A stretch of 64,000 nucleotides of DNA from an uncultured Corynebacterium sp. (GCF_946998835.1 NZ_CAMQAZ010000010.1:21570-85569); one strand, 5' to 3'; counted from the stretch's first letter, positions 26,673 to 35,751 are shown. Translations and numbers: made by a program. The notes: generated from the letters alone by a model not told the origin.

Positions 26673-26890
26673 GGTGACCTTTCTGAAGTTGTGCCTGCGG
26701 GGAGCTCGCTAGAGACGGCGAAATTCTACCGTGTCCATGGTAGTGATACCGCGTTGCAATTGCCGTATCGGCTACTGTGTGCGTCGCCACGATTGAGCTT
26801 GTGTAGGTATGGCTAGACGCCTAATTGGGTGCCAGGCGCTTAATTCGACTCGTACTTTCGGCCTTCTAACTTTGCGATATCCTGGCCTCA

Positions 26891-26908
26891 CGTATAGTCC
26901 GTTATACG
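26891..26908. promoter_or_regulatory. inverted repeat upstream of membrane protein gene
   Basis: CGTATA and TATACG are perfect inverted hexamers separated by 6 nt, 46 nt before the ATG at 26954. This may be an operator, or overlap a -10 sequence. Confidence 0.35.
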
Positions 26909-26953
26909 CATCATTCAAATATATTCGACAATTTGGCAGGAGCTATCTGCTTC

Positions 26954-28141
26954 ATGAGCAATCCAAACGACCCTTATAGCAACAACGATTCTTACGGCGG
27001 TGATTCCGGGGACAGTGAGTCCCAAGACAATGGTTCGCAGGGGTATAACCCCTATAACTATGAGTCTGATGCTCAGTCCGGACCACGTGGACCGGAGGAT
27101 TCACCGCAGTGGAATCAGGCCTACGGCCAGGAGCAAGCGTATGGAGACCTTCCGGCCTACGGAACTGGTGAGCCAAGCCACAACTACGGTGGCCAGGCCT
27201 ATGGTGCGGAGTCAAGCTACTGGCAGCAATCGGCTGGAGGAAATGCGGCAGCCGGCGCACTTGCCCCTGGAGTCAACATGCCCGGTGGAGATGAGCCACC
27301 GGTTAAGCCTGTAGCACAGGGGCCGGCGAAAGTGGACATTGGAAATGCGTTTTCTGCTGCGTTCCGCAGTCTAAACAGCAATTTCGGTTCTTGGCTTGGC
27401 ATCATGCTGACGTTCTTCGCTCTGCTAGTCGCCCTGATTGTTGGCGCAGCGGCAATACTTTTCGTATCTGGCGACTTTGACCCAGATTTCGAACCTAACA
27501 ACCCAGGTGATGTTCCGTTTGAGGATCTAGGGTCAATGTTTGCGACTGTCGGCGCGATGGCACTACTATTTGTCGTGGGCATGTTCGCGATGCAGATATT
27601 TATGATGCGCGGCGCATTTGAAGCCATTGATGGTCGAGTACCGAAGTACGGAACTTTCTTCCGCGTCAACCGGTGGGGATCTCTAATCGGTGTCTACATC
27701 GTCACTTTCTTGGTGGGACTGCTCGCCACGCTTCCGGGTTTGGTGCTTTTCATCGCTGGTGCAGCTCTGTCAGCCAATGGCAGTGAGGCTGCTGCCGCGA
27801 TGATTCCAGTGGGCTACCTGGTTGTGTTGGTGATGTCGGTCTTCATGATGCCAATCACAGCGACTATGCCGCTTCTTGTTTTCGATGGTCGAGCAACAGC
27901 GCTTGAATCGCCGGTTGTCGCTTGGCGTCTGGTGAAGCCTCAGTATTGGACGATGCTCGTTGCATTGATTCTGACATCGATTGTTTCTTCTGCTGGTGCA
28001 CTGCTCTTCTACATCGGCATGCTGTATACAGTGCCACTGGCTGTCTTGGTTCAGGTTCACATCTATCGTCAGCTCATCGGTGGCCGTCGAGTAGTAAACG
28101 AAGTGCAGGAAAATCCGGGCTACTACCCTCCACAGCAGTAA
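26954..28141 (+). CDS. membrane protein with Tyr/Gly/Gln-rich N-terminus
   Basis: Unrecognised integral membrane protein of about 395 residues. The first 95 residues are low complexity, rich in Asn, Gln, Gly, Tyr and Ser (SNNDSYGGDSGD, YGQEQAYGDLPAYG), and look disordered and cytoplasmic. From about residue 135 there are six probable helices, with an amphipathic segment (VDIGNAFSAAFRSLNSNFGSW) like the entry region of YciC/GPDPase-type membrane domains. The C-terminus ends NPGYYPPQQ. The ATG at 26954 is preferred because AGGAG lies about 12 nt upstream; a TTG at 26933 is the alternative. Confidence 0.75.
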   Translation: MSNPNDPYSNNDSYGGDSGDSESQDNGSQGYNPYNYESDAQSGPRGPEDSPQWNQAYGQEQAYGDLPAYGTGEPSHNYGGQAYGAESSYWQQSAGGNAAAGALAPGVNMPGGDEPPVKPVAQGPAKVDIGNAFSAAFRSLNSNFGSWLGIMLTFFALLVALIVGAAAILFVSGDFDPDFEPNNPGDVPFEDLGSMFATVGAMALLFVVGMFAMQIFMMRGAFEAIDGRVPKYGTFFRVNRWGSLIGVYIVTFLVGLLATLPGLVLFIAGAALSANGSEAAAAMIPVGYLVVLVMSVFMMPITATMPLLVFDGRATALESPVVAWRLVKPQYWTMLVALILTSIVSSAGALLFYIGMLYTVPLAVLVQVHIYRQLIGGRRVVNEVQENPGYYPPQQ

Positions 28142-28153
28142 GGAGGTTTTGTA

Positions 28154-28162
28154 GGGGGGGGG
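28154..28162. repeat. G9 homopolymer tract
   Basis: Nine consecutive G residues begin 13 nt after the stop of the membrane protein gene. Such a tract is prone to slippage and sequencing error; it lies outside any coding region. Confidence 0.9.
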
Positions 28163-28193
28163 AGGATTACGTAGCGGATAAAAAGCCATAAGA

Positions 28194-28244
28194 GCGACAG
28201 AAGCGCCCGAAGAACCAACTAGGTTCCTCGGGCGCTTCTGTCGC
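28194..28244. terminator. long hairpin, probable bidirectional terminator
   Basis: A 17-bp perfect outer stem (28194-28210 with 28228-28244) and a 5-bp inner stem separated by a single A/C mismatch, with a 5-nt loop. No T-tract follows. It lies between the convergent membrane protein gene and ahpD. Confidence 0.7.
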
Positions 28245-28268
28245 AGGCAAATCTGCGAGGCGAGGGAG

Positions 28269-28289
28269 CTTCGGCCGACAAGGCCGAAG
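28269..28289. terminator. second hairpin near ahpD 3' end
   Basis: CTTCGGCC/GGCCGAAG stem with a 5-nt loop, 14 nt beyond the ahpD stop on the minus strand. It is probably part of a tandem termination region with the longer hairpin. Confidence 0.5.
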
Positions 28290-28303
28290 TAGGTCCCAAA
28301 TAT

Positions 28304-28828
28304 TTAGCGGGCGGCCTCAGCGAAGACAGCCTGTGCAACGCCAGAGACGGTGCCGGCAATCTTCACAGCTTCCCAGACCTGCTCCTTGGTCAGACCAGCA
28401 TCGCGGACGACCTGTGCGTGGGAGGTCACGCAAGCTTCACAGCCGTTGATGGCGGAAACTGCCAAAGACCACAGCTCGAAGTCTTCCTTCTCGACACCAG
28501 GCTTGGAGATGATGTTCATGCGCAGGCCGAACTTGACCTGTGCGTAGTCATCACCGAGCATGTGGCGAGTGCGGTAAGCAACGTTGTTCATGCCCATAAC
28601 GGTGGCCGCACCAAGTGCAGACTCGAAAGCCTCGTCAGACAAGTGCTCCTTGGCTTCCTCAGCAATCTCGGAGAAAACGGTCTCGTTGCGGGTTGCAGCA
28701 GCGGATGCGAGCAGGGTGCCCCACAGCTGCTGTTCAGAGAGTTCCGTAGACCGGGTGAGAGTACCAAGGTTCAGCTTCATGTCCTTGGCGTACTCCGGCA
28801 AACCGGAACGAAGGTTGTCAATGCTCAT
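28304..28828 (-). CDS. ahpD: alkyl hydroperoxide reductase AhpD
   Basis: Carboxymuconolactone-decarboxylase-fold thiol protein that reduces AhpC in actinobacteria. The active site CEAC gives C130 and C133, followed by H137 (CVTSH). These are the same residue numbers as in M. tuberculosis AhpD. Length 174 residues. It starts 5 nt after the ahpC stop, so ahpC-ahpD is an operon, probably activated by the divergent OxyR. Confidence 0.96.
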   Translation of the reverse strand: MSIDNLRSGLPEYAKDMKLNLGTLTRSTELSEQQLWGTLLASAAATRNETVFSEIAEEAKEHLSDEAFESALGAATVMGMNNVAYRTRHMLGDDYAQVKFGLRMNIISKPGVEKEDFELWSLAVSAINGCEACVTSHAQVVRDAGLTKEQVWEAVKIAGTVSGVAQAVFAEAAR

Positions 28829-28833
28829 AAGAG

Positions 28834-29430
28834 TTACTTCAGCTCCTGCTTCAGAACATCCATCTTGTCGATGTTCTTGGTCGGGTCATTCTTCTGCCAG
28901 TTACATGCGCAGACCTCTTCAGACTGAAGAGCATCGAGAACACGCAGAACCTCGTCGACGTTACGGCCCACAGCATCCGGGGTAACGGAGACGAACTGGA
29001 TAATTCCGTCCGGATCGATGATGAAGGTAGCGCGGTCTGCAACACCGTCAGCGTTCTCGACACCGAGTGCACGCATCAGGTCGTGGCGGATATCGGAGAA
29101 CATCGGGAACGGGATGTCCAGCAGTTCCTCGTGGGTTGCACGCCAGTTGAAGTGAGAGAACTCGTTGTCGCCGGAGCCACCGAGAATAACGGTGTCGCGA
29201 TCCTCGAACTCTTCGTTCAGCTTGCCGAAAGCAGCAATCTCAGTCGGGCAAACAAAGGTGAAGTCCTTCGGGTAGAAGAAGACGACCTTCCACTTACCCT
29301 CGTAGGACTCGTTGGTCACCTGCTCGAAGTAGTCATCCGGAGAAGAAGCGTTTGCATCACGCAGGTTGCCGCCCTTGAGAGCGGTGAGAGAAAACTCGGG
29401 GAACTTGTCGCCAACAGTCAAAATTGCCAT
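28834..29430 (-). CDS. ahpC: alkyl hydroperoxide reductase AhpC (2-Cys peroxiredoxin)
   Basis: Reduces peroxides and peroxynitrite in the cytosol. The peroxidatic Cys is C61 in FTFVCPTEIAAFG; C174 and C176 (EEVCACNW) supply the resolving pair, the CxC arrangement of mycobacterial AhpC. Length 198 residues. A strong AGGAGG precedes the ATG. It is divergent from oxyR with 105 bp between the starts. Confidence 0.97.
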   Translation of the reverse strand: MAILTVGDKFPEFSLTALKGGNLRDANASSPDDYFEQVTNESYEGKWKVVFFYPKDFTFVCPTEIAAFGKLNEEFEDRDTVILGGSGDNEFSHFNWRATHEELLDIPFPMFSDIRHDLMRALGVENADGVADRATFIIDPDGIIQFVSVTPDAVGRNVDEVLRVLDALQSEEVCACNWQKNDPTKNIDKMDVLKQELK

Positions 29431-29511
29431 GGAATCCTCCTGAATGTATTCCTTCTGGGGTCACACACCATTATGCCTATGGATCCCCAAAGCGTCAAGA
29501 GGAAAAAGTTA

Positions 29512-29531
29512 ATAAGCTCGTGTAGGCTTAT
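29512..29531. promoter_or_regulatory. candidate OxyR operator
   Basis: Inverted repeat ATAAGC-N8-GCTTAT, 4 nt before the oxyR ATG. It overlaps TAGGCT (29523-29528), a -10-like hexamer 7 nt before the start. An OxyR site here would give autorepression and could activate ahpC from the other side. Confidence 0.45.
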
Positions 29532-29535
29532 AGGT

Positions 29536-30468
29536 ATGCGTAATAGAGATTATCGGCCCACTTTGCCTCAGTTACGTGCCTTTGTCGCGATTGCCGATAC
29601 CGGTCACTTCGGCCAAGCCGCTGCTCGTCTCGGTATTTCACAGCCCAGCCTCTCCCAGGCGCTTTCCACTCTTGAACAGGGACTTGGAGTCCAGCTTGTG
29701 GAGCGATCGACTCGCCGAGTGTTGGTGACGCCACTCGGTCGCGGTCTGATTCCATATGCACGCCAAGCATCTGAAATCGTTGATGAGATTGTCGCTCGCG
29801 CCTCTGGTCGTACCGATGATTTGTCAGGGCCACTGTCCATTGGCGTCATCCCCACCGTGGCTCCATACGTGCTGCCCAACTTCCTTCGATTGGTCCGTGA
29901 CGAGGTACCGAACCTTAAGCCGCGGATTGTCGAAGAGCCGACTGAGCGCCTCATCGAATCACTGCGTTCCGGCACCATTGACGCCGCCATCATGGCACTG
30001 CCTTCCGACGTTCCGTCTTTTGAAGAGATTTACCTGTACGACGAAGAGTTTTACATCGTCGTCCCCGACGATCATCCATTGGCCGGTAAGGAAGATGTCA
30101 AACTCGAGGCGCTCAGGGAATTGGACTTGCTCCTGCTTGACGACGGGCATTGCCTGCGCGACCAGGTTTTGGATATCTGTCGCAAGGTCGACGCTCTCCA
30201 CGGCGAAGCCTCCAGCATGGAAACACGATCGGCATCCCTATCGACTGTTGTCCAGTGCGTCGCTGGTGGGTTGGGGCAGTCACTCGTACCGGAGTCAGCT
30301 GTGAAGATTGAGGCTGACCGACCGGGGTTGGCTATTGCGCGCTTCGAAGGTCCGACACGTCCTGGACGCACCATCGGGCTGGTACACCGGGCGTCGTCGG
30401 TACGCGGCGGTGAGTTCAACCGGATTGCCGAACTGGTACGGCAAGCTTACAAGGACGCTGTTACCTAA
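29536..30468 (+). CDS. oxyR: hydrogen peroxide-sensing regulator OxyR
   Basis: LysR-type regulator. The HTH lies at residues about 10-70 (FGQAAARLGISQPSLSQAL). The redox pair C206 and C215 in GHCLRDQVLDIC has the same spacing of nine as C199/C208 in E. coli OxyR. Length 310 residues. The frame is open far upstream, but that part lies antisense to ahpC; the ATG at 29536 gives the conserved MRNRDYRPTLPQLRAFV start. There is little Shine-Dalgarno, and a TAGGCT hexamer 7 nt upstream suggests a leaderless message. Confidence 0.94.
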   Translation: MRNRDYRPTLPQLRAFVAIADTGHFGQAAARLGISQPSLSQALSTLEQGLGVQLVERSTRRVLVTPLGRGLIPYARQASEIVDEIVARASGRTDDLSGPLSIGVIPTVAPYVLPNFLRLVRDEVPNLKPRIVEEPTERLIESLRSGTIDAAIMALPSDVPSFEEIYLYDEEFYIVVPDDHPLAGKEDVKLEALRELDLLLLDDGHCLRDQVLDICRKVDALHGEASSMETRSASLSTVVQCVAGGLGQSLVPESAVKIEADRPGLAIARFEGPTRPGRTIGLVHRASSVRGGEFNRIAELVRQAYKDAVT

Positions 30469-30528
30469 CGATTCATGGTGCAGGGAAAGTCTTCGTGAAG
30501 GCGGCTTTCGTGCAAGAAGCAAACAAAG

Positions 30529-30557
30529 ACCGGGCTGGAACCACCAGCCCGGTTTTT
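30529..30557. terminator. terminator between oxyR and convergent helicase gene
   Basis: Perfect 10-bp GC-rich stem ACCGGGCTGG/CCAGCCCGGT with a 5-nt loop, then TTTT. Confidence 0.88.
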
Positions 30558-30561
30558 GCAT

Positions 30562-33105
30562 CTACCCCTGAATGATGCGCAGCGAAGCCAGCCTGACTTC
30601 GCCGTATTCATCAGAGGCAGCCAAGTCAACGTCTGCTTCAAACCGCCAACCGTGATCGCCCTCAGGATCATCGAGTATCTGGACCACACGCCAGATTCCC
30701 TCGCCAGCTTTGCGGTTGATGGAAATCATATCGCCGCCACGAGCCTTGGCATCGATGCCAATGTCGTCATACTCGTCGAAGTAATCATCCATTGCCGCGG
30801 GCCAATCCGGTGCGTCATCAAGGTAGTTATCCAGGTCAGCAAGCTCTTCCTCCTTCTCAAAGGCAAAGAGCTGCACGTGGCGGAACATAAGATTTCGAAC
30901 CATCCGGGTGAAAGCGCGTTCGTTTCCAGTCAGTGGCCGTGATTCATCGTTGCCGAAAGCCGCTTCCTTGAGAGTTTCCTCGTCCAACGGCTTGTCTGGG
31001 TCGGCCATTTGCGCCCATTCATCGACGAGGGAGTTATCCACCTGCACAACGAGCTCGCCGAGCCACTCCACGATGTCGCGGAGCTCCTCGTTAGCGGCCT
31101 CCGGTGGGAGAGTGTGTCGCAAGGTGCGCCAGGCATCGGTGAGGTAGCGCAGGAAAATACCCTCGGAGCGGGCAATTCCGTATTCAGACACGACGTCCGA
31201 GAACGTCATGGCCTTTTCCACCATCTCGCGCACCACTGATTTGGGAGACAGCGAAAACTCACGCACCCACGGGTGACCTTGAGCATAGGTGTCGAACGCG
31301 CCCTCCAGCTCGTCGGCAAGCGGCATGGGCCATGTGATGTCTTCGACAATGTTCATACGTTCGGTGTAATCGACGCCCTCGGCCTTGAGTGCGGCAATTT
31401 CTTCTCCGCGAGCCTTCTTTTGCTGTGCAATGAGCAGTGGGCGAGGATCTTCCAGAATCGACTCGAAGACGCTGATGACATCGAGTGCGTAGTTCGGGCT
31501 GTCCTTGTCCAGGAGCTCGAGCGCCGCAATCGCAAAAGGCGACAGTGGTTGGTTGAGCGCGAAGTCACGCTGCAGTTCCATTGTCAGTTCGGGGCGGCAG
31601 TCATCGCCCTCGCCATGCGTGACGACGATTCCCGCGTTGACCAGACCGCGGTAGAGCTCGATTGCAGTCAGAATCGCCTCGTTTTGTTGGTGGCGGGTGT
31701 CGTGATTGGTGCGCAGCAAATGACGCATGTGTTCGTAGGTATCGCCGCCGCGGGCAATCACGTTGAGGAGCATGCCGTTAGTAACAGCAAAGCGGCTGGT
31801 TAGCGGCTCTGGCGGCTGAGACACGATTTTGTCGAAGGTCTTTTCCGACCACGTCACTTCGCCCTTGGGAACGGACTTTAGGCGCAGTTTTTTCAGTTTT
31901 GCCTCGTCTTGGCCTGCGCGGCGACGCAACTTGGCGTTTTCGATTTCATGCTCAGGGGCCTCCACGACGACAGTGCCCTCGGTGTCATAACCAGCGCGGC
32001 CGGCGCGTCCAGCAATCTGGTGGAACTCGCGCGACTTGAGAATACGGCTACGACGGCCATCGAACTTGGCCAATCCAGTAATCAGTACCGTACGAATAGG
32101 CACGTTGATTCCGACACCAAGGGTGTCAGTGCCGCAAATGACCTTCAACAGACCTGTCTGCGAAAGGCGTTCGACGAGGCGACGGTACTTCGGCAGCATT
32201 CCCGCGTGGTGCACGCCAATGCCTTGGCGCACCAGCTTGGAAAGAACTCGACCAAAGGCTGTCGTAAACCGGAAATCGCCAATCTCTTCGCGAATCCGCT
32301 CCTTTTCTTCCTTTGTTAGCAGTTTCAATCCAGTGAGCGCCTGCGCCTGCTCAGCTGCTTGACGCTGAGAGAAAAAGACGACATAAATCGGGGCTTTGCC
32401 GGATTCCAAGAGCTCTGCCAGCGTGTCATGAACTGGCGTATAGACATAGTGGAAATCCAGCGGCACCGGGCGTGTCGTACCCGTAACGAGGTTGACGTCG
32501 AGCCCCGTGCGTTCCTTCAAATCGGTCTCAAACTTATGAGTGTCGCCGAGAGTGGCCGACATCAGTAGGAATTGGCACCGGGGCAGCTCGAGCAACGGCA
32601 CCTGCCATGCCCAGCCGCGGTCAGGGTCCGCGTAGAAGTGGAATTCATCCATAACCACCTGGTCAATATCGGCATCGGCACCGTCGCGCAGAGCAATATT
32701 GGCGACAATCTCCGCGGTTGCACAGATGATGGGAGCGCCACCATTGACCGTGGCATCGCCGGTCATCATACCGACGTTCTCTGCGCCGAAGACCTCGCAG
32801 AGGGCAAAAAACTTCTCGCTGACCAACGCCTTAATCGGCGCGGTATAAAAGCTGCGCTGTCCGCGGGCAAGCGCACAGAAATGGGCGGCGATTGCAACCA
32901 TCGACTTACCCGAACCTGTCGGAGTGGCGAGGATGACATGGTCGCCACCAGCAAGACCAATTGCGGCCTCTTCCTGCGCGGGGTAGAGCGTTATGCCTTG
33001 AGCCCTGGTCCAGGCAATGAATGAGTCCATAATCGCATCATCGAAAAGGGACTCAGGAACCTCAGCTAGGTCGGGAAGCATTTCAGATAGTGACACGCTT
33101 CCCAC
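30562..33105 (-). CDS. DEAD/DEAH-box helicase with DUF3516
   Basis: Superfamily II helicase of the Ski2-like kind common in actinobacteria. Walker A is ATPTGSGKSMVA, Walker B MDEFHFYADPDRG, motif III MSATLGD, and motif VI QIAGRAGRAGYD. The C-terminal half (from about residue 420) is the DUF3516 region, rich in acidic helices, with EYGIARSEGIFLRYL. Length 847 residues. RNA processing is the likely role by family, but the substrate is unknown. It lies 18 nt downstream of the PAC2 gene on the same strand and may share its message. Confidence 0.9.
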   Translation of the reverse strand: MGSVSLSEMLPDLAEVPESLFDDAIMDSFIAWTRAQGITLYPAQEEAAIGLAGGDHVILATPTGSGKSMVAIAAHFCALARGQRSFYTAPIKALVSEKFFALCEVFGAENVGMMTGDATVNGGAPIICATAEIVANIALRDGADADIDQVVMDEFHFYADPDRGWAWQVPLLELPRCQFLLMSATLGDTHKFETDLKERTGLDVNLVTGTTRPVPLDFHYVYTPVHDTLAELLESGKAPIYVVFFSQRQAAEQAQALTGLKLLTKEEKERIREEIGDFRFTTAFGRVLSKLVRQGIGVHHAGMLPKYRRLVERLSQTGLLKVICGTDTLGVGINVPIRTVLITGLAKFDGRRSRILKSREFHQIAGRAGRAGYDTEGTVVVEAPEHEIENAKLRRRAGQDEAKLKKLRLKSVPKGEVTWSEKTFDKIVSQPPEPLTSRFAVTNGMLLNVIARGGDTYEHMRHLLRTNHDTRHQQNEAILTAIELYRGLVNAGIVVTHGEGDDCRPELTMELQRDFALNQPLSPFAIAALELLDKDSPNYALDVISVFESILEDPRPLLIAQQKKARGEEIAALKAEGVDYTERMNIVEDITWPMPLADELEGAFDTYAQGHPWVREFSLSPKSVVREMVEKAMTFSDVVSEYGIARSEGIFLRYLTDAWRTLRHTLPPEAANEELRDIVEWLGELVVQVDNSLVDEWAQMADPDKPLDEETLKEAAFGNDESRPLTGNERAFTRMVRNLMFRHVQLFAFEKEEELADLDNYLDDAPDWPAAMDDYFDEYDDIGIDAKARGGDMISINRKAGEGIWRVVQILDDPEGDHGWRFEADVDLAASDEYGEVRLASLRIIQG

Positions 33106-33123
33106 CCTAGCGGTAACCCCGGA

Positions 33124-34392
33124 TTAGAAGCGGAACCAGGGCTTCCAGCCACGCCGGCGGCGCCGCTTCTCCGGCTCGTCGGATTCTTCGGGCTCAGTCG
33201 GATTTTCCTGTGGCTGTTCGACCTCCGGATGAATATCCTCCGGTTCTTCCGAAGATGGCTGCTCAGCCTGGTCACCGGTAGTCGTCTCCGCAGTCGAATC
33301 CTCTGTTGGCGCCTCCTCAGTCTCTGCAGTCTCTGCAGTCTCTTCAGTCTCTTCAGCTTCCGCGTCGGCATCACCCAGCGTGGCCGCTGACGATTCAATG
33401 TCGGCCGGGGCCTCCGCCTCGTCGTCAAGCGAGGGAGAATTCTCCACGGGACGTAGTGGCTGAGAGGCGAGGAACTTTTCGAACTCTGCGCCGATTTCGT
33501 CAGCGGACGGCATCTCACCGTCGGGGCCGAGCAGAGGAGACGTCTCCAACTCGTGACGGCGTTGCGCCTCCTGGTCATACTGCTCTTCGAGAAGATTGAC
33601 CAGCTGAGAAACCTCGCCGGAATCATTCGTTTGATTATTGAGCAGCTCCGCTACCCGCGCGGACTCATTCTCCAACGCCTCAAGTGGGAGCTCGAGTTTC
33701 GCCAGCCTAGAGACCTCTTGCAACAGTCTAAGCGACGCCAGCGGATACTCAGACGCAGCGACATAGTGCGGAACCTGCGCGGTGAAGCCGAAGGCATCAC
33801 AACCGCGCCGCGCGAGCTCGTACTCGATATTCAAGCTTGCAGCACCCGGTACAGTGACGCGATTGCCCCAAGTATTCATATCGTTCAGTTTCCGCTTGTC
33901 TGTGCCATGGGCGATGATGCCCAGCGGGCGGGTGTGCGGAACTGTCATCGGCGCAGAGTACAGCGACACTGTCCGACCGACATCGTAGCGCTCTGCTAAA
34001 TCTGCAACAGCAGTCGAAAAAGCCTCCCACCGCATATCTGGCTCCGGTCCGGAAAGCAGCAAGAAAGGCTTGCCGACGTTGTCGCGAACCACATTGAGGG
34101 ACAGGTTCAAATCGGATATATCCACAATCTGGTCGTGGTTCATCGTCACAGCAGGACGGCGGGAACGATAATCAACCAGCTCGTCGATAGAAAAGTGCAC
34201 TAATGGGCGGTGCTCGAGAGCGTCCAACAGGAAACTAGCCGATTCCGAGACGGCATTACCGGCATCCGCATAACCACTGAGTGCAATGACCAGGGTCAGA
34301 TGCCCCTCGCTTCCCGTTACATCAGGAACCGGGAAAACAACCTCGTACATATTGTCCTGAGGCCTGTCGGTCGGATCAATCACGTACGACAA
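33124..34392 (-). CDS. PAC2 family protein
   Basis: Relative of the proteasome assembly chaperone 2 family, widespread in actinobacteria with no settled function. Residues 1-285 form the PAC2 domain (LTLVIALSGYADAGNAVSES, LLLSGPEPDMRWEAF, LGIIAHGTDKRKLNDMN). From about 290 the protein becomes a long acidic, Glu/Thr/Ala-rich disordered tail with tandem TAE-type repeats, ending in a basic cap (KRRRRRGWKPWFRF). The basic, aromatic C-terminus might contact membrane or nucleic acid; this is inference. Length 422. Confidence 0.87.
   Translation of the reverse strand: MSYVIDPTDRPQDNMYEVVFPVPDVTGSEGHLTLVIALSGYADAGNAVSESASFLLDALEHRPLVHFSIDELVDYRSRRPAVTMNHDQIVDISDLNLSLNVVRDNVGKPFLLLSGPEPDMRWEAFSTAVADLAERYDVGRTVSLYSAPMTVPHTRPLGIIAHGTDKRKLNDMNTWGNRVTVPGAASLNIEYELARRGCDAFGFTAQVPHYVAASEYPLASLRLLQEVSRLAKLELPLEALENESARVAELLNNQTNDSGEVSQLVNLLEEQYDQEAQRRHELETSPLLGPDGEMPSADEIGAEFEKFLASQPLRPVENSPSLDDEAEAPADIESSAATLGDADAEAEETEETAETAETEEAPTEDSTAETTTGDQAEQPSSEEPEDIHPEVEQPQENPTEPEESDEPEKRRRRRGWKPWFRF
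33318..33353. repeat. 9-nt tandem repeat in PAC2 gene
   Basis: Four copies of CAGTCTCTG/T in a row, coding for the acidic Glu-Thr-Ala tail on the opposite strand. It is in frame, so copy-number change would lengthen or shorten the tail without a frameshift. Confidence 0.8.
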
Positions 34393-34611
34393 CCTCCTGC
34401 ATCACATTTTTCATCCTTTGAAGTAAGCAACCAGGATACCGCAGAGAATATTCCAGTTATCCACAAGTTGAAAGTAGTCCACAGAAACGTCGATTTTTCG
34501 ACTCTCGTCGAAGCAGGACTGACGGTGATTCGATAACAATGAGAGCCACTAGACGGCAAGGATTCTCACGCCGTCGGGGATATTCCAATGGGGGAAAGGG
34601 GTAAAGAAACA

Positions 34612-35724
34612 ATGGGGGACAACAGAAACTGTGGCGCAGGGCGGATACCTGAGATTGAGCCGAGCGTCTTTCTAACCAATCTGCCGGGAATCGTCGGATT
34701 CTATCCGCGGGGACAAGTGGTAATTGCGGCGCTATACCGTCAGCAAGTCGAAGATCTCATCGATGGCAAGGTCAAGTTTGATCCGTCTGCACACGCAGGT
34801 CCGATGCTGATTAAGGATGTTGCATCGATGGAGAGCAATCCTGATTTAGTCAGGGCAGCGGCAGATTTCCTACTGGATGAAGGATGCACACACGCGGAAG
34901 TATTCATAATCGACGAATCATGGGGAATTGAAAAGGACTCCACGCCCATCACCGGGTGGTTGCGAGAAGGGGGACTGCACAATGTTCGTCTGGCAGGTGT
35001 CGCCACTATCGCTGCTGGCGAGGTTGTCACGGATGAGGCCGGCGAGATTGTGGGCATTGTCGGCGACAGTTTGATGACAGAGAACGCGAATCTTATCTCG
35101 CGGCAGGGTGAGCAGATCTTCAAAAATTATGAGGAGTACCGGAGATATTTTCGTGGCGGCCAATTCCGGGATAGTGAGGACCGAGCTCAAATTGAAAAGC
35201 TTCGGGAGCGAGCGCTGGCTGTGGAGCAGCCGCGGAAGCTCAAAATTGGTTCCGATAATCCCGCTCTCATTGAGCACTTCGACATGCTGAAAACGGTGGT
35301 GGAAAATGTTGCCGATGGTGTCATGGATGCGCACGAGGCAGTGCGCGATGAAACCAGTGGTTATGCCATTGCGGCTGCATTAACCAACGTCACCCTGCGC
35401 GATATGTCCATGATTTTCATTACCACGCAGCTCGCACAGGCGATGGGTGAAATCTGGCATGAGGCCGCAATCGTGCACCGTGGGAATGTGCGAGCTAATG
35501 CACTAGCTTGCTTTGCCATTGCGAAGTTTGCAGCTGGACTGGAAAACTACGCGCAGACAGCTCTCGATGAGGCAGCAGGGGAGCAACCGAATCATTCACT
35601 GACGCAATTACTGGAAATTGCGGTCGCCAATCACATTGTGCCGAGGTGCGTTGGCACAATTCTCAGCGCTGCACAAGAGGTGCTACGCAGGGTATACAAG
35701 GTGAAAATGCCTCGCATTGATTAG
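34612..35724 (+). CDS. DUF4192 domain-containing protein
   Basis: Actinobacterial protein of unknown function. The DUF4192 signature is near the N-terminus: VFLTNLPGIVGFYPRGQVVIAALY. The rest is mixed alpha/beta with ARNs like RGNVRANALACFAIAKFAAG, a stretch typical of the C-terminal part of the family. About 370 residues. The ATG at 34612 has GAAAGGGG upstream at reasonable distance; an in-frame ATG at 34588 is possible. It converges on galE with a 27-nt gap. Confidence 0.85.
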   Translation: MGDNRNCGAGRIPEIEPSVFLTNLPGIVGFYPRGQVVIAALYRQQVEDLIDGKVKFDPSAHAGPMLIKDVASMESNPDLVRAAADFLLDEGCTHAEVFIIDESWGIEKDSTPITGWLREGGLHNVRLAGVATIAAGEVVTDEAGEIVGIVGDSLMTENANLISRQGEQIFKNYEEYRRYFRGGQFRDSEDRAQIEKLRERALAVEQPRKLKIGSDNPALIEHFDMLKTVVENVADGVMDAHEAVRDETSGYAIAAALTNVTLRDMSMIFITTQLAQAMGEIWHEAAIVHRGNVRANALACFAIAKFAAGLENYAQTALDEAAGEQPNHSLTQLLEIAVANHIVPRCVGTILSAAQEVLRRVYKVKMPRID

Positions 35725-35751
35725 CGACCCGCTCAGGCGGTGACGTGGCTA

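Noticed and set aside
29083..29535. N-terminal extension of the oxyR frame by about 150 codons
   Set aside because: It lies antisense to ahpC, and OxyR homology begins at the ATG at 29536.
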